Positions 8,633 through 16,657 of a DNA stretch of 64,000 nt are shown here, piece by piece (the first letter of the stretch is position 1; each line of letters opens with the position of its first letter). The notes under the pieces are model-generated. The model was not told the origin of the DNA, ran no database searches, and saw only the letters and a list, made by a program, of their open reading frames with translations. Origin of the DNA: Croceimicrobium hydrocarbonivorans (lineage in GTDB: Bacteria; Bacteroidota; Bacteroidia; Flavobacteriales; Schleiferiaceae); the NCBI RefSeq assembly GCF_014524565.1, contig NZ_CP060139.1, forward strand, positions 3,479,501 to 3,543,500, given 5' to 3'. A program made the translations under genes and the position numbers.

Positions 8633-11600
8633 CGAATTAAACTTACGAAGCCAGTAACCTTCTGATCCTCTTCTAGGAGGATATAGGTATAGACCCCGGA
8701 AGGTGCTTGCTGGCCATTGAAATTGCCATCCCAGAATTTCTGGTAAGGTTCATCAGTTTCGTATACTAATGAGCCCCAGCGATTGAAAATGCGGAGGTTT
8801 GCACCGGTTTCACAAGGATCACCATAAATCTCAAACTGATCATTTAAGCCATCTCCATTAGGAGTAAAGGCATTGGGTGCAAATACTTCATTGCGTACTT
8901 CACGAACATCCAAAGTGAATACTTCCGTGAAGGTTTTAGAGCAAAGGGTATCCACTACAGTGAGGAAAATTTCCTTGGAACCTGGGGTCTGATATCGAAT
9001 ACCGGGCGCACGACCTTCATAGTATTGACCTTCAGTTTCCCATTGATAGAGTAAATTACCACGATCATTATCTAAGGCAATATCTACTTCACCATTACTA
9101 CAGCTGCTGATACTGGCCTGAACAACCGGAGCTACAGAGCTATCAACAAAACTGATGGTTCGGTAAGTGGTATCACTACGCATACAAATGGTATCGTAAC
9201 CAATTAGCTCAATTTCATAGGTGCCAAAACTGGGGAAGATATGATGAGGATTAGGCTCATTTGAACTGGAGCCGTCGCCAAAATTCCATTGATAAGCGTC
9301 TGCGATGATGCTAAGGTTCTGGAATTTAGCTTCTAGATTTTGATCGCAGCCAGTGTAAGTTGTTAAGAAATCCGTAATGGGTTTACGCGCGGTACCATGC
9401 TCAATATTGATAATGGCGGTGTCCGTAATTTGGCAAACCGTATCGTAAGCAATAAGCTGGATGGTATAATTCCCTAATTCTTGATAAGTAACCGAAGGGT
9501 TCACAGCAGTTGAAGAATCCCCATTGCCAAAAATCCATTTGTAATTGGTGGCATTGCTCGAATTATTCAAAAGGTTTACAATCAAACCGTCGCAAAGACT
9601 ATCAACCGCAGTGGAGTAACTAATCTGCGCTTCGGCAGCAAGGATTTGATTAAAGCTGAATTTAAATACGGCCAAATTACAGCCTGGAGAACCAGAATTT
9701 TGAGAGTATGCTCCAGGAGTAGTAGGGAAGCTTTTGTTATTACAATTAGAGCATACGGCCTGATAAATGGTACCATCTTTACTAAACCGGCTGGTACCGC
9801 CATCCACGTGCTCATTATCTCTACCGCCCAAATAACTACCGTAAAGTAGGTTGCTGGCATTATGATCAAAAATCATAAAATAGAAATCACTGCCATCGGT
9901 ATTATTCTGGAAGGCATCTGCAGTTACAGGCAGGCCGTAGGTATCTCCATTTTGCTGAGCTGGGAAACCTACCGAATTGGAAACGCCATTCCAACCGGAG
10001 AAATAAATATTCAAGCATTCATCCACCATAAAGGCACTGGGAACCAAGTCTTGTTTGCTTTGCCCGCTACCAATCATGGTTTGCCATTTAAGATTGCTCA
10101 AGGAAGAGTCTAGTTTGGCCATAAACTGACGGGAACCAGCACTGGAATATACATTAGCACTAATAGGGAAGAATCCTTTGGTTTGACCAACGATATAAAC
10201 ATCCCCATTATAATCTATATCCAATAAAAAGGCTTGATCGTCAAGAGGAGTTCCAAAGAAGGTACTGGCAACCATATTACCGGTACCCGATTGGAATTTA
10301 GCCACAAAGCCTTCGTCCTCGCCAATATAATTGCTTTTATAGGCATTAGGAGTCGTTGGGAAATCAGATCCGGTGGTGGATCCACAGATGTAGATTACTT
10401 CATTAAATGTTTTAACGGAATAACCCGCATCAGCATTTACCCCCCCAACATAACGCCCCCATTGTAAGGTTCGTAAATCCGCGGAGAAAACCCCTAACAG
10501 GGCATCTTGCGAATTTTGACTGCGATCTTGAGCATTGGCACCAGTTAAAGGAACATCCATACTAAAGGTGCTACTTAAAACTACAATGCTTCCATCATTG
10601 GTCAGGACTACTTCACCACGATAGTGGTCGCCATAGTTCTTGTAAATATCTCTATTAAAGCCATCGTTTCCGGAACCTCCCCAGAAGGTGGAGCCTAATA
10701 AACTACTTCCGTCTTTACTGATTTTGGTGATGAAAATGTCGGTTCCGCGATTGTAATCATTAAAGGCAAAAGAACTTTGGAAAGTCCCTCCACCAAAGGT
10801 GCCCTGAAAAGTATTCGGAGTTACCGGGAAATCTGTGGAGCCAGTGTTCCCCAACACGATCAGATTTCCTTGATCATCGCTAATTAGAGAATGTACAATT
10901 TCAATATCGCGTCCTCCTAAATAAGTGGCGTAAAGCAATTGTCGGCCATCGGCAGAAAATTTACTGATAGTAACATCTACATTGAAAATACTGTCGCCTG
11001 CAAAGCTTGCCTGGAATACGCCATTGGTCGTAGGATAATTAGCTCCAAAATTTACACCGGCACCGTACATGGTACCATTGTCACCATAAGTGGCACTGTT
11101 TCCAAAATTGAGATCACCTGAGCCAGAAAAAGTGGCAAACTCTAGAACCGGATCAATAACCAATGGATAGCCTTTCTTATAGCCTTTAAGCTTAAAGCCA
11201 ACCGTATCATTGCGGAGCTCATAGCTTACCTGAACATCTACTCTTTCACCATTAATAATTTGATAACTGTAAGGAATGCGTTCGATTACTTCTCCAAAAG
11301 CAGTGCTTAAATGCAGGGCACCTTCTCGAATGCTAATGGCTTCCAAACCCTTATAAACGATTTTTAAATCTTTAGGATTTGCCTCGGCATCCAATTCCAA
11401 ATCGTATTTCAGAAATTGAGCTTGCTCGTAAAAATTAAGGTCGATACCTGGCAGGATGTCTTCCAATTGGTTTTCGGGATAGGAACCCAAGTTTTTCTGC
11501 CATTTAGAAGGATCGTTGCCCAGGATATAATTCCGAGGATAGGCTGATTCACCGCTGGGTTGCCATTGATTATTCTTTTTAGCGCCTATATATTCCGCTT

Positions 11601-11847
11601 CAAAGGCTAGAGCACGTTTAGGATGATGATTTCCAGTTTGGTGATGATGATCATGATGAGGGTCGCCTTCGTATAGCAGGAATTTGTAGCCCGAGGATTT
11701 GAAGAAAACCGCTCCTTGCTTGAGTTCCAGCTTGGCGCTGAAGTCTCCGGACCATTGTCCCCGGTTCTCCACAAAATGGGCTTGCGCCTGGAGATTTTGG
11801 GCATAACTTATCCCAACAAAAACTAAAATTGATAACAGTACCCTCAC
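8629..11847 (-). CDS. T9SS type B cargo protein with DUF7948, beta-propeller repeats and PKD domains
   Basis: 1072 residues, exported. Order: signal peptide (1-21), an N-terminal DUF7948-like domain beginning FVENRGQWSGDF (about 25-235) that includes a His-rich loop (HHDHHHQTGNHH), a long stretch of SBBP-type beta-propeller repeats (YATYLGGRDIE, GSTFWGGSGNDGF, YGSYLGGRDNEH; about 240-740), two PKD domains (YKWIFGNGDSS and YQWNFGDGSSS; about 745-920), and a gliding-motility-associated type B T9SS C-terminal domain (FAPNAFTPNGDGLNDQFEIY to the end). It should be secreted through the Sec and type IX systems to the cell surface. The start is GTG; no ATG is available. Its exact role (adhesion, matrix) is unknown. 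Confidence 0.9.
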   Translation of the reverse strand: MRVLLSILVFVGISYAQNLQAQAHFVENRGQWSGDFSAKLELKQGAVFFKSSGYKFLLYEGDPHHDHHHQTGNHHPKRALAFEAEYIGAKKNNQWQPSGESAYPRNYILGNDPSKWQKNLGSYPENQLEDILPGIDLNFYEQAQFLKYDLELDAEANPKDLKIVYKGLEAISIREGALHLSTAFGEVIERIPYSYQIINGERVDVQVSYELRNDTVGFKLKGYKKGYPLVIDPVLEFATFSGSGDLNFGNSATYGDNGTMYGAGVNFGANYPTTNGVFQASFAGDSIFNVDVTISKFSADGRQLLYATYLGGRDIEIVHSLISDDQGNLIVLGNTGSTDFPVTPNTFQGTFGGGTFQSSFAFNDYNRGTDIFITKISKDGSSLLGSTFWGGSGNDGFNRDIYKNYGDHYRGEVVLTNDGSIVVLSSTFSMDVPLTGANAQDRSQNSQDALLGVFSADLRTLQWGRYVGGVNADAGYSVKTFNEVIYICGSTTGSDFPTTPNAYKSNYIGEDEGFVAKFQSGTGNMVASTFFGTPLDDQAFLLDIDYNGDVYIVGQTKGFFPISANVYSSAGSRQFMAKLDSSLSNLKWQTMIGSGQSKQDLVPSAFMVDECLNIYFSGWNGVSNSVGFPAQQNGDTYGLPVTADAFQNNTDGSDFYFMIFDHNASNLLYGSYLGGRDNEHVDGGTSRFSKDGTIYQAVCSNCNNKSFPTTPGAYSQNSGSPGCNLAVFKFSFNQILAAEAQISYSTAVDSLCDGLIVNLLNNSSNATNYKWIFGNGDSSTAVNPSVTYQELGNYTIQLIAYDTVCQITDTAIINIEHGTARKPITDFLTTYTGCDQNLEAKFQNLSIIADAYQWNFGDGSSSNEPNPHHIFPSFGTYEIELIGYDTICMRSDTTYRTISFVDSSVAPVVQASISSCSNGEVDIALDNDRGNLLYQWETEGQYYEGRAPGIRYQTPGSKEIFLTVVDTLCSKTFTEVFTLDVREVRNEVFAPNAFTPNGDGLNDQFEIYGDPCETGANLRIFNRWGSLVYETDEPYQKFWDGNFNGQQAPSGVYTYILLEEDQKVTGFVSLIR

Positions 11848-11902
11848 AGTGGGTTTAAAAATAGAGAAATTTTTGTTTTTGAATAGCTTGAGAGGCAGTC
11901 AA

Positions 11903-13111
11903 TTATCCACCGTTCCCTTCGAATGATGGAACGTAGAGGGAAGCTTCGATAAAAACCGGCTTGCCAGAATGCTTGGTGGCGATTAAGAAATCTTTAGCTC
12001 CTTTCGCTTTCAGCTTGAGTTTGCGACTGATGAACTCCGGGGAATCTGGGAAATTTCGACTGATAACTTGTAAGGCTTTGGAGCGAAGGCTTTTAGCATA
12101 AGCCTTGTGAATATCTTTCAAAAGAAATATTCTTCCAGGGAATTTTTCGCTGAGTTCGGGGGAACTATAGAGATGAGAATTGGGGTCTAATTTTCCCAAC
12201 TTAAGATCTTGAGCCACTTGATCTTGAATACCCGCTTTTAGAATACTGCTATTGGGTAAGTAGAGATACTGATGAATTTCACTCAAGTTAATTGGGGCGA
12301 AGTTTCCCCATTCCGAGTCATATTCCTGTTGGCCTTCTGCAAGTAAATTAAAGCTGCGGATTTTCACTGCTGCCTTGCCTTCTGAAGCTAAGAGAAATCC
12401 TACTTCCTTACATTCATTGCGCTCCGAAAGTACCCATACCTCCCGGGTTTCTGGCAGTATTTGTAAATACTCAGGAATACTAATCATCGGACTCATCTTT
12501 ACATAAACCTGCTTGCTGTGCTTAAGTAGCTCCGATTTAATTTCCAGGATATTAGGTTGGTATTCTTCCGGTCTGTAGAGCGGCCGATGAGCAGAATCCC
12601 TGCGTGAAGGATCCAAATAAATAAGGTCAAACTGTTCCTTATTCTCTTTACTAAAGCTTTCTGCAGTTTCAGTATAAAAATGCAAGTCCTTTTGCACTAA
12701 TAAGCGCCGAAGGTTTTCTGAACTCAATTCGCATAATTCTTCATTGGGTTCCACAAAATGGCCCTGCTCGAATTTTTGCATTAGATAGAGGAAGTCAATT
12801 CCAAAGCCTCCACTAAGATCCGCCAGAACCTTGGCAGCCGGAAATAAATCAGCCTTGAGCTTAGCGATGGCCTCACTGCTGCTTTGCTCCAAATTGCTTT
12901 TAGGCGGAAATAACCTTAGAAGATCATCATAAGCCTCAGGCAGCTTTTTTCGGATAGCCTGACGTGAGGCGATTTGCTCAATTAATAGGCGCTTATCCTC
13001 GTCCTTGGCAAATTTGAATAGAAGGCTGCTGGTATCGGCTTTTAGATTTTCATGAATGAATTTCCGATTCGCTTCTTTCTCAATTAAGCTTTTAAGCCGG
13101 GAGGTCTTCAT
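11903..13111 (-). CDS. class I SAM-dependent methyltransferase with THUMP-like C-terminal domain
   Basis: About 402 residues. A Rossmann methyltransferase core is visible around VLADLSGGFGIDFLYLMQ (motif I) with a catalytic-loop candidate LIYLDPSRRD, a DPSR motif like those of nucleic-acid methyltransferases. The C-terminal part (KDIHKAYAKSLRSKALQVISRNFPDSP) matches the THUMP-like domain often annotated in Bacteroidota. The substrate is probably RNA, but this is inferred only from the fold. The frame extends to 13144 inside the upstream AI-2E gene; ATG 13111 (MKTSRLKSL) gives a 20-nt overlap and is preferred, with ATG 13123 as an alternative. It is the last gene of the tsaD operon. Confidence 0.8.
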   Translation of the reverse strand: MKTSRLKSLIEKEANRKFIHENLKADTSSLLFKFAKDEDKRLLIEQIASRQAIRKKLPEAYDDLLRLFPPKSNLEQSSSEAIAKLKADLFPAAKVLADLSGGFGIDFLYLMQKFEQGHFVEPNEELCELSSENLRRLLVQKDLHFYTETAESFSKENKEQFDLIYLDPSRRDSAHRPLYRPEEYQPNILEIKSELLKHSKQVYVKMSPMISIPEYLQILPETREVWVLSERNECKEVGFLLASEGKAAVKIRSFNLLAEGQQEYDSEWGNFAPINLSEIHQYLYLPNSSILKAGIQDQVAQDLKLGKLDPNSHLYSSPELSEKFPGRIFLLKDIHKAYAKSLRSKALQVISRNFPDSPEFISRKLKLKAKGAKDFLIATKHSGKPVFIEASLYVPSFEGNGG

Positions 13112-14219
13112 CGTTAAGGTCATTCTGCGTAAGCCAACGAACAAACTTCACCTGCGGGAAGAACTCAGCCGCTAAGAGACGGATTACGCTGTAAACGGGC
13201 ACCGCCACAATCATTCCTGAAATCCCAGCAATAGAGGCCGCAAATGAAATCACCAAAAAGATCTCCAGTGGATGGGCTCGTATCGAGGTAGAAAATACAA
13301 TTGGTTGCGTGATGAAATTATCAATCAATTGCACCACCGCAAATATGCTCAGGATGATAACAAAAGCTGAACCCAGTTCTAAATTGGTATTGCTGATGGT
13401 TTGCGCCAGTCCTAGTAAAAGTCCAAAGGCTAATCCTATAATAGGACCTAAATAAGGGATCACATTAATGAGACCCGCAAAGAATCCAATTACAATGGTA
13501 TTATGGAATCCCGCAATTTTCAGTCCTACCGAAACCAAGGTCGTAATGATGGTGATTTGCAAAAGCAGACCGGCAAAATAGCGGGTCAAATTATTGCGTA
13601 AACGCGGGGTTACTTTGTGGACGCGATCGTCGTATTTATCCGGAATCAGCGCAAGCACAATATTCCGAAAGAGGAATTTCTCTCTTAAAAAGAAGAAGGT
13701 GATAAATAAGATACTGAAGATAGCAAAAGCGGTATTCCCTAAGCTTCCGATTAAATTCGTGAAAGTGTCGCTCACCTTATCAAAGCTCAGCGCTTCAACC
13801 ACTTTTGATCCAATGCGACTGCTCTCAATACTGTTAACCGAATTACTGGTATCCATACCCAAGGAGGACTGAATACTGATAATCTCGTTCTGAATTTCTT
13901 GATACAGCGATTCGTAATCCACATTGGCCAATACGCTAAGTTCATGCATTAAGGCCGGAATAAAAATGGAAAAGAGCACTCCCACCAAGGTCATCATAAT
14001 AATCAGGGTAAGGGCGGCCGCCAAACTCCGGTTGATCTTCAGCTTGGGCCATCGTTGACCACTTAAGGCATCCACCAATGGTTTTCCAATAATGGAGATT
14101 ACCGCCGAAACCAATACATAGGTGAGGGTATAGCGCACTTGCCATACCATGTATCCCGACCATACAATTAAGGCCAGATAAAATACACTGAGTAATACTT
14201 GGCGGGTAACCTTATTCAT
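13092..14219 (-). CDS. AI-2E family (PerM-like) transporter
   Basis: 375 residues with about eight membrane segments, beginning with two N-terminal helices followed by a soluble helical domain (about 95-150) and C-terminal helices containing GLINVIPYLGPIIGLAFGLLLG, the signature of the AI-2E exporter family. Family members include TqsA (AI-2 export) and sodium/proton antiporter-like proteins, so the substrate is unknown. It overlaps the DUF4159 gene by 4 nt upstream and the methyltransferase gene downstream, which marks it as part of one operon. Confidence 0.88.
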   Translation of the reverse strand: MNKVTRQVLLSVFYLALIVWSGYMVWQVRYTLTYVLVSAVISIIGKPLVDALSGQRWPKLKINRSLAAALTLIIMMTLVGVLFSIFIPALMHELSVLANVDYESLYQEIQNEIISIQSSLGMDTSNSVNSIESSRIGSKVVEALSFDKVSDTFTNLIGSLGNTAFAIFSILFITFFFLREKFLFRNIVLALIPDKYDDRVHKVTPRLRNNLTRYFAGLLLQITIITTLVSVGLKIAGFHNTIVIGFFAGLINVIPYLGPIIGLAFGLLLGLAQTISNTNLELGSAFVIILSIFAVVQLIDNFITQPIVFSTSIRAHPLEIFLVISFAASIAGISGMIVAVPVYSVIRLLAAEFFPQVKFVRWLTQNDLNDEDLPA

Positions 14220-14875
14220 AAAAAGGATCCATTAAATGCATAGTGAATCAAGTTGGCACCCATTTGTAAAGCTTTAAGACGGACATCCTCAGGATCATGG
14301 TGTACTTCTGGATCTTCCCAGCCATCACTTAAATCACATTCGTAGGTGTAAACCAAGGCTAATCGACCATCGATAAATAAGCCCCAGGCTTCGGGTGCCT
14401 GACCATCGTGTTCGTGGATTTTAGGTAAACCCTCTTGGAAATTGAAAGGACCTTTAAAAATCGGATGATCGGCACTTAGTAGTTGTAATTTTCCTTCACC
14501 AAAAATGCGGTTTAGCTCAGGGCGGATGAACTCATCCATACCATAATTATCGTCAATATGTACAAAGCCTCCCGCCTCTAAATAACGTTTAAGATTATCG
14601 GCTTCCTGTTTGTCGAAAATGATATTTCCGTGCCCGGTGAGATGTAAAAAGGGATATTCGAAAATTTCGGAGGAGCCCATTTCAACCGTGGCATAATCGG
14701 GATTAAGGCTGCTGCCGATCTGGCTGTTGCAGAACTCACTAAGATTGCTCAGTGCGCTGGGATTTGCATACCAATCGCCTCCTCCGCGGTATTTTACCAG
14801 AGCCAGTTTTTCCGTTTGGCCCGAGACCATTTGGAAAGAAATTGCAAGAAGAAGAGTCAACAGATATTTCGGCAT
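14216..14875 (-). CDS. DUF4159 domain secreted protein
   Basis: 219 residues with signal peptide MPKYLLTLLLAISFQMVSGQ. The remainder matches the DUF4159 family: LVKYRGGGDWYANPSAL near the N-terminus, PFLHLTGHGNIIF, LKRYLEAGGFVHIDDNYG and a final LGANLIHYAFNG-like block. DUF4159 resembles a glutamine-amidotransferase-like Rossmann fold and is found next to membrane and BatA-type genes in Bacteroidota; its activity is unknown. A perfect -7 box lies 4 nt before the ATG, so it may have its own leaderless transcript inside the tsaD-rsmE operon. Confidence 0.85.
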   Translation of the reverse strand: MPKYLLTLLLAISFQMVSGQTEKLALVKYRGGGDWYANPSALSNLSEFCNSQIGSSLNPDYATVEMGSSEIFEYPFLHLTGHGNIIFDKQEADNLKRYLEAGGFVHIDDNYGMDEFIRPELNRIFGEGKLQLLSADHPIFKGPFNFQEGLPKIHEHDGQAPEAWGLFIDGRLALVYTYECDLSDGWEDPEVHHDPEDVRLKALQMGANLIHYAFNGSFL

Positions 14876-14879
14876 AAAG

Positions 14880-14887
14880 CAAAAGTA
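14880..14887 (-). promoter_or_regulatory. -7 promoter box (TACTTTTG), leaderless spacing to DUF4159 gene
   Basis: Minus-strand TACTTTTG matches TAnnTTTG, with only 4 nt between the box and the ATG at 14875. Transcription should start at or next to the A of ATG. Confidence 0.5.
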
Positions 14888-14892
14888 ATTTT

Positions 14893-15594
14893 TTATTCGG
14901 GCCGCTGGGCCTCATATTGAGCGATGGCCGCTATTTGTACTGCCGCTGTTTCGGTGCGCAAGACCTCCGGACCCAGGTCTAAATGTTTAAAACCTTGTTT
15001 TTCGGCCCAGGCCACTTCTTTAGCACTAAAATCACCTTCCGGACCAATTAAAATCAATTGAGGCTCATGGAACTTAATCGCCCTTAGAGCAATGCGTTCC
15101 GAATTGTTTAAGGAAGCAATGTAACGCTGTTCCGGCAAGTTAAGCTCATCCAATTTCTTCAGCTCAGTTAATTCGCTAAGCTCCGGCATAAAGCCTTTGT
15201 GACTTTGCTTAAAAGCGGCTTCCATGATGCGCAAACCGCGATCTCTTTTGTAAACCTTTCGTTCGGAATGCTCGCAAAGCAGGGGAATGATTCTTTGAAC
15301 GCCCAGTTCTACCGCCTTTTCAATAAACCACTCAAAACGATCATTGCTTTTGGTAGGGGCAATGCCAATTTGCAGCAACGGAGCCTTTTGTCTTCGTCTT
15401 TCATCTAAGACTTTGAATTGCAGGCTTTTCTTGGCGATATTCTCAATTTCAGCTTCATATACAATGCCATCGCCATAGCTAATGGAAATACGGTCCCCCG
15501 AGTTTAAGCGTAAAACCCGACTGGCATGATGACTGTCGCTTTCATTTAAAAATCCTTCACTGGCATTGCCTTCTCTCGCTAAAAAGTGATTCAT
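14893..15594 (-). CDS. rsmE: 16S rRNA (uracil1498-N3)-methyltransferase
   Basis: 233 residues, SPOUT-class methyltransferase that modifies U1498 of 16S rRNA. It has the N-terminal PUA-like domain (HHASRVLRLNSGDRI) and the C-terminal SAM-binding trefoil knot with LIGPEGDFSAKEVAWA and LGPEVLRTETAAV, both diagnostic for RsmE. The gene overlaps tsaD by 4 nt and is followed after 17 nt by the DUF4159 gene. Confidence 0.95.
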   Translation of the reverse strand: MNHFLAREGNASEGFLNESDSHHASRVLRLNSGDRISISYGDGIVYEAEIENIAKKSLQFKVLDERRRQKAPLLQIGIAPTKSNDRFEWFIEKAVELGVQRIIPLLCEHSERKVYKRDRGLRIMEAAFKQSHKGFMPELSELTELKKLDELNLPEQRYIASLNNSERIALRAIKFHEPQLILIGPEGDFSAKEVAWAEKQGFKHLDLGPEVLRTETAAVQIAAIAQYEAQRPE

Positions 15595-16610
15595 GCTTCT
15601 AAAGGTTTTCGAGCTGCAGCCACCACACTGAGGTCTGCAAAGTTTTGCTTCTGATATTGATAATAGCCACTAATGGCAATCATGGCGCCATTGTCGGTAG
15701 TATATTCAAAGGAGGGAAGGAAGAGCTCCCAGTTTAAACTGGACTTTCGTTCTTCCAAAGCGTCTCTTAATCCTGAGTTGGCAGATACACCTCCCGCTAT
15801 GGCGATACGATTAATCCCGTATTGCTGCGAGGCCAATTCGAGCTTATCCATTAATATACCCACAATACTATTTTGGATGCTAGCGCAAAGGTCATTTAGG
15901 TTTTCCTTGATAAAATCCGGATTCTCCTTCATTTGCTTTTGCAAGAAATAGAGAATGCTGGTCTTTAAACCACTAAAACTAAACTGTAATTCAGGCATGC
16001 GTGGTTTGGCAAATTCAAAGGCCCCGGGATTCCCCAATTTTGCCCTCCGATCAATTTCTGGTCCGGCCGGATAAGGCAAGCCCATTATTTTTCCTGCTTT
16101 GTCAAAAGCTTCTCCCGCGGCATCATCTATGGTACTGCCCAAAAGTTTCATGTCATAAGGTGAATTTACCTGAACAATTTGGGTATGTCCACCGCTTACA
16201 GTTAGGCATAAGAATGGAAATTCGGGATTAGCCTGACGTGGATCCTCAATGAGATGGGCCAAAATATGGGCCTGCATATGGTTTACCTCAATTAAAGGAA
16301 TATCCAAAGCCAGGCTTAAGGATTTAGCAAAACTGGTACCTACAAGGAGTGAACCTAAGAGGCCTGGGCCAGAGGTAAAAGCCACTGCAGATAGCTCATT
16401 TAGAGTAATCCCCGCTTTTTTTAAAGCCGCATCTAAGGTTGGCACAATATTTTGTTGATGAGCACGCGAAGCTAATTCTGGAACAACACCACCATATTCC
16501 GCATGTATTTTTTGATTGGCAGTTACATTTGCAAGAATTTTGCGATTTTGGACAATGGCGATAGAAGTATCATCGCAGCTGCTTTCAATTCCCAGTATTG
16601 TAATATCCAT
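15591..16610 (-). CDS. tsaD: tRNA threonylcarbamoyladenosine (t6A37) synthesis transferase subunit
   Basis: 339 residues. TsaD transfers the threonylcarbamoyl group to A37 of ANN-decoding tRNAs, working with TsaB/TsaE/TsaC. Visible: N-terminal ILGIESSCDDTSIAI (nucleotide/phosphate 1), the metal-binding VNHMQAHILAHL, VSGGHTQIV, and IAGGVSANSGLR near the C-terminus, all features of the Kae1/TsaD ASKHA fold. Length and motifs are complete. It heads the operon with rsmE and is divergent from tamB, an arrangement common in Flavobacteriia. Confidence 0.97.
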   Translation of the reverse strand: MDITILGIESSCDDTSIAIVQNRKILANVTANQKIHAEYGGVVPELASRAHQQNIVPTLDAALKKAGITLNELSAVAFTSGPGLLGSLLVGTSFAKSLSLALDIPLIEVNHMQAHILAHLIEDPRQANPEFPFLCLTVSGGHTQIVQVNSPYDMKLLGSTIDDAAGEAFDKAGKIMGLPYPAGPEIDRRAKLGNPGAFEFAKPRMPELQFSFSGLKTSILYFLQKQMKENPDFIKENLNDLCASIQNSIVGILMDKLELASQQYGINRIAIAGGVSANSGLRDALEERKSSLNWELFLPSFEYTTDNGAMIAISGYYQYQKQNFADLSVVAAARKPLEA

Positions 16611-16614
16611 AGTA

Positions 16615-16622
16615 CAAAGTTA
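16615..16622 (-). promoter_or_regulatory. -7 promoter box (TAACTTTG), leaderless spacing to tsaD
   Basis: Minus-strand TAACTTTG, a perfect TAnnTTTG match, 4 nt before the tsaD ATG. The message is predicted to begin at or within a base or two of the start codon. Confidence 0.5.
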
Positions 16623-16657
16623 CGATCAGAAGACTGCTTAAAATAATCGTACGCCTA

